The notes under the pieces: generated by a model
Database searches by the model: none
Seen by the model: the letters and a program-made list of their open reading frames with translations, nothing else
What the model was told of the DNA's origin: nothing
DNA from: GCA-2697345 sp002697345
Lineage (GTDB): Bacteria; Pseudomonadota; Alphaproteobacteria; Rhodobacterales; Rhodobacteraceae
Assembly (NCBI GenBank): GCA_943787605.1
Contig: CALSNB010000001.1
Span: 620,001-684,000 of the forward strand
DNA: 64,000 nt
Reading direction: 5' to 3'
Shown here: one piece after another, positions 53,629 through 63,292 of the stretch
How the letters are laid out: each line of letters begins with the position of its first letter
How positions within the stretch are numbered: position 1 is the first letter of the stretch
Made by a program: the position numbers and the translations under genes

Positions 53629-54873
53629 TTAATAAAACTTACTGTAGAAAGTTTTTTTTTGTTCCTTAGACCAATTCACGCACATAACTAACCGATTATC
53701 TTGGGAAACTTCAGAAATCACCTTTATATTCTTATATAACCATACTCTTTCAGACCATGCACTTAACAAAATATCCACATTATCAATAAAAAAATTCTTC
53801 ATAATTTTGTCTAGAATTCCCTGACGCAAATTATCTAACCCCATTTTTTTTTCTGCTGAAACTAGATAAATATCCTTTTTTCTTTCTACCACATTTTGTA
53901 ATCTACCTTGATCTTGCTTAGAGAGAAGATCACTTTTGTTCCAAACCTCTATAATATCTTTATTGTCCAAAGCGCCTAAATTTTCTAAGATATCAACAAC
54001 ATTTTTGAATTGGGAATCTGCTTCTGGATGAGCAATATCTCGAACGTGAAGGATCATATCCGCGTTTGTAACTTCTTCTAAGGTTGCGCTAAATGCAGCC
54101 ACAAGTTCAGTAGGTAAGTCTGAAATAAAACCAACCGTATCACTTAAAAGCACATCATGCCCGCCAGACAAAGTTAAATTTCTAATAGTAGGATCAAGTG
54201 TTGCAAAAAGTTTGTCTTCAGCCATCACGTTGGCGCCAGTCAAAGTGTTAAAGATTGTGGACTTACCTGCATTTGTGTACCCAACGAGAGAAATAAACTT
54301 TTTTTGTTTTCTTATTCTAGATTCTCTATGTAAATTCCTTGTTTTTTTTACTTTTTTTAAATGACCTTTTATCCTAAATACTGAATCGTCAATAGCACGT
54401 CTATCAGACTCTATTTGTGTTTCACCCGGGCCACCAACAAACCCTAGCCCACCCCTTTGACGTTCTAAATGGGTCCAGGCTCTTACCAAGCGAGATCTTT
54501 GATATGTGAGTGCAGCAAGTTCGACTTGCAAAACACCCTCCCTTGAAGCAGCCCTATCAGAAAAAATTTCTAATATTAACCCAGTTTTATCTAAAATTTT
54601 TACTTGCCACTTTTTTTCTAAATTTTGTTGTTGAGCTGGTGAAAGAGTTCCATCAATTAACACTAACGAAACCTCGTTTGACTTAATATAATCTTGTATT
54701 TTTTCAAGCTTTCCAGACCCAAAAAATGTTTTTGGTATAACTTTGTCAAGTGACTCAAAACTATCACCGACTACTACAGTATTAGGTAAAGTTTTAGCTA
54801 AAGATACCATCTCGCGTAAGGCAAGATCTATAGACCTCCCTCTTCTGAGTTCTTTGATAACTGGGTAGATCAC
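53629..54873 (-). CDS. hflX: GTPase HflX
   Basis: A 414-residue HflX. The N-terminal domain includes FFGSGKLEKIQDYI and DGTLSPAQQQNLEK; the linker has LERQRGGLGFVGGPGETQIESDRR; the G domain has GYTNAGKSTIFNTL, DTVGFISDLP and WNKSDLL. It splits stalled 70S or 50S complexes. The only usual start in frame is a GTG at 54873 without a ribosome site, yet the family normally has a few residues before WVIYP; the frame upstream is open to the hfq stop, so a rare start codon is possible. It lies 38 bases after hfq. Confidence 0.92.
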   Translation of the reverse strand: MIYPVIKELRRGRSIDLALREMVSLAKTLPNTVVVGDSFESLDKVIPKTFFGSGKLEKIQDYIKSNEVSLVLIDGTLSPAQQQNLEKKWQVKILDKTGLILEIFSDRAASREGVLQVELAALTYQRSRLVRAWTHLERQRGGLGFVGGPGETQIESDRRAIDDSVFRIKGHLKKVKKTRNLHRESRIRKQKKFISLVGYTNAGKSTIFNTLTGANVMAEDKLFATLDPTIRNLTLSGGHDVLLSDTVGFISDLPTELVAAFSATLEEVTNADMILHVRDIAHPEADSQFKNVVDILENLGALDNKDIIEVWNKSDLLSKQDQGRLQNVVERKKDIYLVSAEKKMGLDNLRQGILDKIMKNFFIDNVDILLSAWSERVWLYKNIKVISEVSQDNRLVMCVNWSKEQKKTFYSKFY

Positions 54874-54911
54874 CCAAACATTTTGAGTGGAGGACTTTAT
54901 TTCTTTAGAAA

Positions 54912-55145
54912 TTACTCTTCACCATTATATAAACTAATTTCCTGTGAAGGCATAATAGTAGATATTGCATGCTTATAAATCAACTGTGACTGCCCTTCTC
55001 GTCTGAGTAAGACACAAAAATTATCAAACCAAGTAATAACTCCTTGAAGCTTAACACCATTAATCAAAAAAACAGTTACCGGAGTCTTTGTTTTTCTGAC
55101 ATGATTCAGGAATGTGTCTTGTAAATTTTGTTTATCTGCAGACAT
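54912..55145 (-). CDS. hfq: RNA chaperone Hfq
   Basis: A 77-residue Hfq. Sm1 is VTVFLINGVKLQGVITWFDNFCVLL and Sm2 contains YKHAISTI; the N-terminal Q-rich contact residues (DKQNLQDTFLNHVR) are present. It forms hexamers that pair small RNAs with mRNAs. It lies between trkH and hflX, the conserved alphaproteobacterial order. The C-terminus is short, as usual in the class. Confidence 0.96.
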   Translation of the reverse strand: MSADKQNLQDTFLNHVRKTKTPVTVFLINGVKLQGVITWFDNFCVLLRREGQSQLIYKHAISTIMPSQEISLYNGEE

Positions 55146-55230
55146 TTCATAACCTTTTATTTTCTGAAGTAAGTAAGTTGTATACTTATGTAGTTTCTTT
55201 CAGAAATTTACCACCCTGAAAAGACACTTT

Positions 55231-56730
55231 TTAAACTTTGTTATCTAAGGATAACTTAGGTATTAGAACCACTAAAATAGCTAAAACTTCGAATCTACCT
55301 ACTATCATACCAGCAATTAACCAAACCTTAACTGAGGGCAGTAAGTCATTATAACTAAATCCATCGACAGCTGAAAATACAAGATACCCATTAGTAGACA
55401 AAACTGCAACGGCCAAAGCAACTGAACTTTCTAATGACACCCCAAGAAAGCCTAAAACGGTGACCAGAACAACACCAAATAAAGAAAAAAGCATAAATAA
55501 AATCCAAGACCTAAATGCACCTTCTTGGCTAATATCTTTGCCGGCGGCCCCAAAACCTAAAACTGACCTCGGATGAGATAAACGATTAATTTCATTAGTT
55601 CCATGCTTGAAAAGTGCATAAAATCTTATGAGTTTTATCCCTCCCGCTGTCGTAGCAATTCCTCCTCCAACAATTGAAAGCCCAGCTAAAATAAAAAATG
55701 GTATTACAGGAGTGTCTTCATTTAGAGGCAATATTGAGAAACCACTGGTTGCCAAAAATGAAACCGAAGAAAATAATCGAGGCCAAACTCGGTTGAAAAT
55801 CCAAAGAGGTTCAACATTTCTGTTCTGAGTTAAATATAAAAATATGTCAGAAACTAAAAGAAAAGTCATTACAAGGACAATCAAAATAAAAGCCACTCTT
55901 ATCTCTCGTCCAAATTTTAGACTACCAATGATATCAAATTTCTTACTTAAAGTAAAAGTATGTGAAAAACTTAGGATTAAAAAAGCAAAAACTATGAACT
56001 GTCCAATAAAGCTAATATTTAACGAATGTCCCTTATTGTAGGGAAGAATACCACTTGTTGAAAGAGTCGAAAAAGCTAAACAAAGTGAAGTGAATGCTCG
56101 GTTTCCAGTTAGGAGTAGCAAAAAGAACAAAACAGCTGTTATTATAAAATATATTGGAAATAGTTTTCTGCCATACATTAATAACCTTTCCTCTGAATTT
56201 TGACTGTTGATAGCTTGAGCAACGTAATTGTATTGTGAATCATTTCTGAAAATTTCAAAACCACCAAGCTTCAGTGGAGTAAGTGTGGCAAATACTATTA
56301 TAAGAAAAACAAAACCACCCAACCAACCCACTAATGATCGCCAAAGATGAATAGGTTCACTAATTATAAAACTAGCATCAAAAATAGTCGCTCCAGTAGT
56401 TGTTAAGCATGAGACCATCTCAAAGTACAAACTTATGAAGTTAATCCCGACTAAAGATTCCCGGAGAGGCACAGCCAAAAAAAAAGGAACAAATACATAG
56501 AATCCAACTAGAGACACTAAGGTATTTTTTAATTCAGATTGCGATCTTGGACGCCTTAAACTTAAACCAAGTAGTATTGTTAAGGTTAAAAAGAGTAACG
56601 AACTATAAAAAAAAGCTTGTGCTACTCTGTGCAGACCGAGGTAAAGTGCGTGGATAGACGGTAACAACATAGCAAGTGAGAACACCCCCATTAATATTAT
56701 CAAAAAAGGTATTTTGTTTACATTTTTCAT
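55231..56730 (-). CDS. trkH: Potassium uptake protein TrkH
   Basis: A 499-residue membrane protein of the SKT family with four M1-P-M2 repeats. Selectivity-filter loops are recognisable as CLTTTGATIFD, STLSTSGILP, FLATSGFSI and VLSTNGYL. Together with TrkA it imports potassium coupled to protons or sodium. It begins 5 bases after the trkA stop and is translationally tied to it. Confidence 0.93.
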   Translation of the reverse strand: MKNVNKIPFLIILMGVFSLAMLLPSIHALYLGLHRVAQAFFYSSLLFLTLTILLGLSLRRPRSQSELKNTLVSLVGFYVFVPFFLAVPLRESLVGINFISLYFEMVSCLTTTGATIFDASFIISEPIHLWRSLVGWLGGFVFLIIVFATLTPLKLGGFEIFRNDSQYNYVAQAINSQNSEERLLMYGRKLFPIYFIITAVLFFLLLLTGNRAFTSLCLAFSTLSTSGILPYNKGHSLNISFIGQFIVFAFLILSFSHTFTLSKKFDIIGSLKFGREIRVAFILIVLVMTFLLVSDIFLYLTQNRNVEPLWIFNRVWPRLFSSVSFLATSGFSILPLNEDTPVIPFFILAGLSIVGGGIATTAGGIKLIRFYALFKHGTNEINRLSHPRSVLGFGAAGKDISQEGAFRSWILFMLFSLFGVVLVTVLGFLGVSLESSVALAVAVLSTNGYLVFSAVDGFSYNDLLPSVKVWLIAGMIVGRFEVLAILVVLIPKLSLDNKV

Positions 56731-56735
56731 AAGTT

Positions 56736-58112
56736 TTAAAATAAGTTTATGGTTACTTGTAGTAATTTTTCAACCTCTGGAACATCTTTTGAAATTGAGA
56801 AAATAACTACTATATCACCATCAAAAATTTTGCTATCTCCACTCGGTTTTATAAACTCTTCTCCACGCTTAATCGCTCCTATCACCGCCCCCTCAGGAAA
56901 ACCTATGTCTTTGATAGCTTGACCTGACATTGGTGACGTTGATAAAATTTTTGCTTCAATTACTTCTCCCTCAGCATCCCCAATTGAATAAACCTGGTTA
57001 ACTCGCCCGTGCCTGACATGCCTTAAGATTGAACTCACTGTAGTCGCCCTAGGGTTTAAATGAGCATCAATTTTTAGTGGCATCATTAAAGAGATAAGGG
57101 TTGGATCGTTAATTAAAGATATTGCCATTTTGCAACCCTCGGCTTTTCCCCTTACGGCAGAAAGTAAATTGGTTTTATCATCATCAGTCACTGCTAAAAT
57201 CGTATCAGCTGACTGAATATTTGCCTCCGTGAGGCAATCAAAATCCAAACCATCTCCATGCAGTACAATTGTCCTTTCAAGTTTTCCTGCCGCAAATTCA
57301 GCAACTTTTCTGTCCCTTTCAATAATTTTTATCTTAAATTTTTCAGAACGTTTTTCTAGAGACTTTGCAACAAAAAGGCCTACAGTGCCTGCCCCGATTA
57401 TAACAACACGCTCCTGTTTGGTCATTTTTTTTCCAAAAATCTCCATTGTCCGAGAAACATCATCCCTGTGAGCTAGCAAATAAACTTGATCATCAGTGAA
57501 CATTTGATCTTTAGATGTTGGAACAAATAAGTCTCCGTTGCGTCTGATCGCAACAACACGAGCTCTAAGCGTTGAAAATAAATCAGTTAATTGTTTTAAA
57601 GGTGTATCAGTCACAGGGCAATCTGCCTGTAACTCTATTCCAATAATCTGTGCACTACCTTTTAAAAAAGTTTCGATATCAAAAGCGGCTGGTGCTTCAA
57701 GACGCAGAAGAGCTGCTTCTGCAACTTCTTGTTCCGGACTGATAACAACGTCAATTGGAAGATGATTTTCTCTATACAAATCTGAATAGATAGCATTTAG
57801 GTATGACTGACTCCGTAATCTTGCTATTTTTCTAGGTATCACAAAAACAGAATGAGCAACTTGACAAATAACCATATTAACTTCGTCAGAGTTTGTTGCT
57901 GCAATAATCATATCTGCGTCTCTGGCTCCAGCTTGCTCTAAGACATCAGGATAACTAGCAAAGCCCAAAACTCCCTGAACATCTATGTTTTCGGTAGCAC
58001 GCCTTATTAAACTTGGGTCACTATCAACAATCGTAATGTTATTGTTTTCAACTGACAGATGTTTTGCTATCTGCCAACCCACTTGTCCTGCTCCACAGAT
58101 TATTATTTTCAT
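56736..58112 (-). CDS. trkA: Trk system potassium uptake regulator TrkA
   Basis: A 458-residue TrkA with two RCK modules. NAD-binding motifs are IICGAGQVGWQIAKHL (1st) and VIIGAGTVGLFVAKSL (2nd), each followed by a TrkA-C domain. It gates TrkH on the cytoplasmic side through NAD(H)/ATP. The 46-base gap after ntrX suggests co-transcription with the ntr genes. Confidence 0.94.
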   Translation of the reverse strand: MKIIICGAGQVGWQIAKHLSVENNNITIVDSDPSLIRRATENIDVQGVLGFASYPDVLEQAGARDADMIIAATNSDEVNMVICQVAHSVFVIPRKIARLRSQSYLNAIYSDLYRENHLPIDVVISPEQEVAEAALLRLEAPAAFDIETFLKGSAQIIGIELQADCPVTDTPLKQLTDLFSTLRARVVAIRRNGDLFVPTSKDQMFTDDQVYLLAHRDDVSRTMEIFGKKMTKQERVVIIGAGTVGLFVAKSLEKRSEKFKIKIIERDRKVAEFAAGKLERTIVLHGDGLDFDCLTEANIQSADTILAVTDDDKTNLLSAVRGKAEGCKMAISLINDPTLISLMMPLKIDAHLNPRATTVSSILRHVRHGRVNQVYSIGDAEGEVIEAKILSTSPMSGQAIKDIGFPEGAVIGAIKRGEEFIKPSGDSKIFDGDIVVIFSISKDVPEVEKLLQVTINLF

Positions 58113-58158
58113 CTATTTAGTCTCACATTCGAGGTTTTGTTACATAAAACTAATACAA

Positions 58159-59581
58159 CTAAGAGGTATAGTCATTAGTACTATCATTTTCCAATACTAC
58201 AGCGACCCTGTTTCCTGTTTTCAAATTAGTAACTATGTTTAAGGATTTCAACTTGCGATGAAGAGCTGATCGTTCCATTCCAACAAAGGAAGCAGTTTTA
58301 GATATATTACCTCCAAATCTATTAATTTGTAATAATAAATAGTCTCTTTCAAAATTTTCTCTGGCCTCGCGCAATGGTAAAGCTGCTAAATTTTGATCTA
58401 TAGTAAGACCAATTTTTTCAGGTACTTTTTCTTCTTTAGACACAAATTCGGTCACTTTTATAGAGTCCTTATCGACCCCTAATATAAGCACCCTCTCAAT
58501 TAAATTTCTTAATTGCCTAATATTACCAGGCCACTGCATAGTTTGTAAAAATGCTAATGCATCCTCAGAAACCTCCCGAATAGGTAATCCTTGGTCAATA
58601 TTGAGCTGGTTCACGAAATGATTAATGAGTAAAGGTATATCTTCTCGTCTATCTTCTAAGTTAGGTATTCGAATAGGAATTACATTAAGCCTATGGTAAA
58701 GCTCATTACTAAATTTTTCATTCTCAATTAAAACCCCAAGGTCTTTATTAGAACTAGAAATAACTCTAAATTCAATTTTTACCTTTGATTTTCCATTTTT
58801 TCCGTTCAAAACTTTGATTATTTAAGCATTTTAACAATTGTTTTTGAATTACAATTGGCAACTCAGAAACCTCATCAAATAAAACAGTACCGCCTTTAGC
58901 TTTCTCTAATAAGCCTTGCAGCACAACTTTGCCATCTTTTTCCAGCCCAAATAAGGTCTCATCAAAACTCTCTGAATCAGAGTTTGAGCAGTTTATTATT
59001 GTAAAAGGTAATGACTTTCTTACAGAAGTATTATGTATTACTCTTGCTGCGGCCTCTTTACCGCTACCCGCTTCACCCGAAAGCATTACTCTAGCATTTG
59101 AGTTTGATACCTTTTCCAATTGTGATTGCATTGATTTAAAGGCTGAACTCTGACCTACAAGAATTTCATTGCCAACGTCACCTTTTTTTAAAGAAAGATT
59201 TTCTTGTCGTAACTTAGATTTTTCAAAAGCTCTTTTTACCACCAAAATAAGTTGATCTGTATTGAATGGTTTCTCAACAAAATCATATGCACCTTGCTTT
59301 ATTGCAGCAACAGCAATTTCAATATTACCATGACCTGAAATAATTAAGATTGGTATTTCAGGATTATTTTTCTTGGTAGCTTTTAAAATATCAATTCCAT
59401 CCATCTCGCTATCCTTAAGCCAAATATCAAGAACTAAAACAGAAGGTGGATCAGATTCTATTTCTTTCAAACAGTCCTCAGAGTTGCCAGCAACTCTAAC
59501 TTTAAAACCTTCATCCTTTAAAATTTCTGCAATTAAATCTCTGATGTCTTTCTCATCATCGACAATTAAAATATCTTTCAA
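58159..59581 (-). CDS. ntrX: Response regulator NtrX, apparent frameshift in AAA domain; no GAFTGA
   Basis: Two overlapping frames together make one NtrX. The upstream frame (59581-58772) has the receiver (phospho-acceptor D52 in LVLDIWLKDSEMDG), Walker A GEAGSGKEAAARVIH and Walker B VLFDEVSELP, up to NNQSFER. The downstream frame continues KVKIEFRVISSSNKDL, YHRLNVIPIRIPNLEDRREDIP, WPGNIRQLRN and a Fis-type HTH (TASFVGMERSALHRKLKSL). Dropping one A from the six-A run (T-run 58796-58801 on the plus strand) restores 473 residues, the usual size. The sigma-54 contact motif GAFTGA is absent. Partner kinase is NtrY. Confidence 0.88.
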
Positions 59582-59623
59582 ATTTTCTGCTCCTAAAAAT
59601 ATATGACACTTCTGTTATTCACA

Positions 59624-61861
59624 TTAAACCGAATGTGGTAATAAAACAACAACTTCAGTACTAAAATTTGGATGATCATCAGAATGAGGGAGTCTATCCA
59701 AGGAAATTGTCCCATTATGTTGCTCAATAATTTTTTTAACAATTGATAAACCCAACCCAGTACCTTCTGTACGTGTAGTTATATAAGGTTCAAAAAGGCT
59801 AACTGAATTTTCTGGAAGTCCTATTCCGCTGTCCTTAATTGATATTATAAAACAATTTTCGACAAAACTAAGAGTGATTACAATATGCCCAATTATTGTA
59901 TCTTTGCCTGTAGTGTGCTCCTTATTCTGTTCCAAAGACAATATTGCTTCACCCGCATTTTTTATCAAATTTGTAAATACTTGATTCATCATAGTTTTGT
60001 CTACAATTCCAAGAGGCACCGAACCTATTTTATTGTAGGTAATCTCTATGTTAGACAAAGTTCCTTGTTGAAGTAAAACAACGTCACTTAGTAATTGTGT
60101 TAAATCTGTTTTTTGCTTTTCAGGTTCTGGCATTCTAGCAAATTTTGAAAAGTCATCCACTATTCTTTGAATGTCTTCAGTTTGCCTAATGATAACGTCA
60201 GTATAGCGTTTTAGAGTGCTTTCCTCATCTCCTACTGAGAGATTAAGTTTGCGATACAATCTTTCAGCAGAGAGCTTTATGGGCGTTAGAGGATTCTTGA
60301 TTTCGTGAGCAATCCTGCGAGCTACATCGCCCCATGCCGCCATCTTTTGAGCGCTAACAAGCTCCGTAACATCGTCAAACACAATAACATATCCATCCAC
60401 TCTCTTATCCTTATTAACTCGACTTCTAACCCGAACTAAAAGATTTTCTAATTTACCAAGCCTTGTAATTTTTATTTCATTAGAAACATCTATTGACGAC
60501 GATTTTTTAGCTTTTTCAAAAATTTCAGAAAATTCAGGAATCAATATGTTTAAGCTTACTTTCGACAGCTCTTCCTCAGAAATATTTAATACTAAAAGTG
60601 CAGATTTATTAATAAAGGTAATTTCTCCGAAGGAGTCTGTACCTATAACTCCAGTGGATACAGAAGATAAAACAGAGTCAAATAAAATTCTTCTTTTTTC
60701 AATTTGTGTATTAGTGTTTAGGAGTTCTTCTCTTTGCAACTCGAGCTGAGAGGTCATCTGGTTAAATGTTCTACCAAGAACTGAAATTTCATCATTCCTG
60801 TTTGATTCAATAACTCTAATACTTAAATCACCATATCCTATTTTCTTGGAAGCATCTACTAATTCTCCAATAGGTCTAGAAAGTTTTTCTGCGTACCAAA
60901 AACCTACCCAGGTTGCGGCTAGAATAAGCATTAATGAGAACCCAAAGTATAGTAGGCCAAAGTCAAAAATTATACGCCCTCTATCACTTTCTAATTGTTT
61001 ATAAAATCTAACTGTTTCATTGGTTTCATCTAACAGTTGAAGAAATTTACCATTTACCGATCTGCTAACGTATAGAAAGCGATCATAAAAAAGGTTTAAC
61101 TTTAAAATTACACGTAATTCATCATTTTCCCAATCATTTATAACTAAAGGTTTACCTACCTCTGCAGCAGTTATTATTTGACTAGAAGGTTTTTCAAAAT
61201 CAAACAGGTAACTTTTATCTCCTCTAGCGCGAATAGTTCCTGATCCATCGATAACAAAGACTTCTTTTAACCCGCGTTGGATATTATCTTGCACCTTAGA
61301 AATGAGCTCTCTTAGATCAGAATCATCTACTAAAATACCACTTTCTTTTGCACGTTTAACGTACTCAGAAAATGTTACCACATCACTAATTAAGCTATTT
61401 TTCTTCTCAACATAATAAGCCTCCGACGCTGCTTGAGAGCTACTTAGAGCAAGTCGTACTCTATCAGAGAACCATCCCTCTAATCCAAAATTTAAAGTGA
61501 TAGTAGAGAAGATAGCAACTAAGATTGTTGGCACTAGTGCAATTAGTGAAAAAACAACAGTTAATTTTAAGTGTAACTGTGCTCCGTTAAGACTTAATTT
61601 TATGGCAGACTTTAATTTAATAATTCGTCTAAGGATAACTCCTGAAATAACTAAAATGTAAAACACGTCCAGGAAGATTAAAAACCTTAAACCCTCAGAC
61701 GACGGATTTAACCTTAATGGCCCCATAGCAAGATAGGTTATACCGGCTAAGAACGGTCCTAAAGCGACTAACGAAAAAATAATAAAATTCTTTAATTTAC
61801 GATTTATAACCGTACTGCCTTGGTCTTTCTTTTTCATAGTATTAAAATATGATATTTTCAT
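59624..61861 (-). CDS. ntrY: Sensor histidine kinase NtrY
   Basis: A 745-residue kinase. Two transmembrane segments lie in the first 110 residues, then an extracytoplasmic part, another transmembrane segment near 310, a HAMP region (RPIGELVDASKKIGYGDLSIRV), a PAS module (FDSVLSSVSTGVIG), the H-box HEIKNPLTPIKLSAERL and ATPase boxes NLIKNAGEAI, DSGIGLPEN, TEGTGLGLSIVKKI. It phosphorylates NtrX in response to nitrogen, redox or envelope cues. It sits 42 bases upstream of ntrX. Confidence 0.94.
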   Translation of the reverse strand: MKISYFNTMKKKDQGSTVINRKLKNFIIFSLVALGPFLAGITYLAMGPLRLNPSSEGLRFLIFLDVFYILVISGVILRRIIKLKSAIKLSLNGAQLHLKLTVVFSLIALVPTILVAIFSTITLNFGLEGWFSDRVRLALSSSQAASEAYYVEKKNSLISDVVTFSEYVKRAKESGILVDDSDLRELISKVQDNIQRGLKEVFVIDGSGTIRARGDKSYLFDFEKPSSQIITAAEVGKPLVINDWENDELRVILKLNLFYDRFLYVSRSVNGKFLQLLDETNETVRFYKQLESDRGRIIFDFGLLYFGFSLMLILAATWVGFWYAEKLSRPIGELVDASKKIGYGDLSIRVIESNRNDEISVLGRTFNQMTSQLELQREELLNTNTQIEKRRILFDSVLSSVSTGVIGTDSFGEITFINKSALLVLNISEEELSKVSLNILIPEFSEIFEKAKKSSSIDVSNEIKITRLGKLENLLVRVRSRVNKDKRVDGYVIVFDDVTELVSAQKMAAWGDVARRIAHEIKNPLTPIKLSAERLYRKLNLSVGDEESTLKRYTDVIIRQTEDIQRIVDDFSKFARMPEPEKQKTDLTQLLSDVVLLQQGTLSNIEITYNKIGSVPLGIVDKTMMNQVFTNLIKNAGEAILSLEQNKEHTTGKDTIIGHIVITLSFVENCFIISIKDSGIGLPENSVSLFEPYITTRTEGTGLGLSIVKKIIEQHNGTISLDRLPHSDDHPNFSTEVVVLLPHSV

Positions 61862-61927
61862 AATTTATATATACTTATACTACTAATTTATTTTTTTTCA
61901 TAAGTATTTCCAGTCTCGATCTCTCTT

Positions 61928-63292
61928 CTAAACAAGTTTGCTGTTCGATTTTTTATCTAACTTATGCTCAGATATCTTTTTTCTCAAAGTATTTCTATTT
62001 ATACCAAGCATTAATGCACATTTTGCTTGATTACCCCGTGTTACATCAAGAGCTAACTTTAAAAGTGGCTTTTCTACTTCTGCGATTATTCTACCATATA
62101 AACCAGGGGCTGGCAAAACCCCACCATTTAGATCAAAATGTGATCTCAGGTATGTCTCAGCATTTCGACTTAGTTTCTCATTATTAATTCCAAAAGATGC
62201 GTACTCACTCTCTGGTTGATTTTGTAGTAATGTTAAAAAATCTGCTTCCAGGACACGTTCACCACGATGCGTAGCGATAAAACTTACAATTATATTTTTT
62301 AATTGTCTAACATTTCCAGGCCAAGAATAAGATTTCATCTTTACCAGTGCTTTTTCCGAAAAACTAAGCTTTGGAGCGCCATCAAAAGATGTTTGGGATA
62401 AAAAATACTGAACTAATATGTCAAGATCATCAATACGCTTTCGCAATGGAGGGACAAGTAACGAGATCCCGTTTAATCTGTAAAAGAGGTCCTTTCTGAA
62501 ATCACCTCTCTGCATAAGCTCTATTAAGTTGTTCTGAGAGGTGGAAATAACCCTAGGAGAGTTTCCAGGAGCAGCATCTAACAGCCTAACAAGACGTGAC
62601 TGCGCCTCCATAGTTAGATCCGCGACCTCATCTAATAATATTGTTCCTGCCTCTGAATTCTTAAAAAAGGTAAAAAGGCCATCTGAGTTATTTAAGTCCT
62701 GGGAGTGTAGTGTTTTCAAAGGAAATGTTCTTAGATCTGAAAAATTATGTATAACACTTGCAATTAAACTCTTACCAACCCCACTTTCTCCAAGAATTAT
62801 AATAGGCAGGTCAATATTTATTAGTTTCGCAACCAGCTTATAAAGAGATTGCATTTCTGCCGATTTTCCAACGAGAGGTAATTTTTTTTCAATACTGGAG
62901 ATTGCTTTTCTTTTTTGGTTTTTTGAGTTTCTTGAAGCTAATGCCTTTGAGGATCGTCTAAGTAGCTCGATTAAATCAAATGGTTTAGAAAGGTAGTCAA
63001 ATGCTGTTGCCTGAGTTGCTTCTACGGCTGTCAGAATACTATTTTGAGCAGAAATAATAATTACAGGAAGAGATGGTCTAATAATCTTAATCTCACTTAA
63101 TGCCTCTATACCATTCCCATCTGGCATAAACACATCAGAAATTACCAAATCACCTTTTCCTTCTTTTATCCAACGGATTAATGTAGCAAGCGAAGCCGTA
63201 GTTTGGACTTTGCAACCTGCTCGAACTAAGGCTTGTGACAATACTTTTCTGATACTTTTATCATCATCAGCTATTAAGACCGTGCCATCCAT
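61928..63292 (-). CDS. ntrC: Nitrogen regulation response regulator NtrC, lacking GAFTGA
   Basis: A 454-residue NtrC. The receiver has D53 in LVISDVFMPDGNG; the AAA domain has Walker A LGESGVGKSLIASVIH, Walker B ILLDEVADLTMEAQ, FRKDLFYRLNGI and WPGNVRQLKN; the C-terminal Fis-type HTH is NQAKCALMLGINRNTLRKKI. Between Walker A and B, where sigma-54 activators have GAFTGA, the sequence is shortened (SDGLFTFFKNSEAG). Rhodobacter capsulatus NtrC shows the same lack and activates with the housekeeping sigma factor; the same is inferred here. It overlaps ntrB by 26 bases. Confidence 0.93.
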   Translation of the reverse strand: MDGTVLIADDDKSIRKVLSQALVRAGCKVQTTASLATLIRWIKEGKGDLVISDVFMPDGNGIEALSEIKIIRPSLPVIIISAQNSILTAVEATQATAFDYLSKPFDLIELLRRSSKALASRNSKNQKRKAISSIEKKLPLVGKSAEMQSLYKLVAKLINIDLPIIILGESGVGKSLIASVIHNFSDLRTFPLKTLHSQDLNNSDGLFTFFKNSEAGTILLDEVADLTMEAQSRLVRLLDAAPGNSPRVISTSQNNLIELMQRGDFRKDLFYRLNGISLLVPPLRKRIDDLDILVQYFLSQTSFDGAPKLSFSEKALVKMKSYSWPGNVRQLKNIIVSFIATHRGERVLEADFLTLLQNQPESEYASFGINNEKLSRNAETYLRSHFDLNGGVLPAPGLYGRIIAEVEKPLLKLALDVTRGNQAKCALMLGINRNTLRKKISEHKLDKKSNSKLV

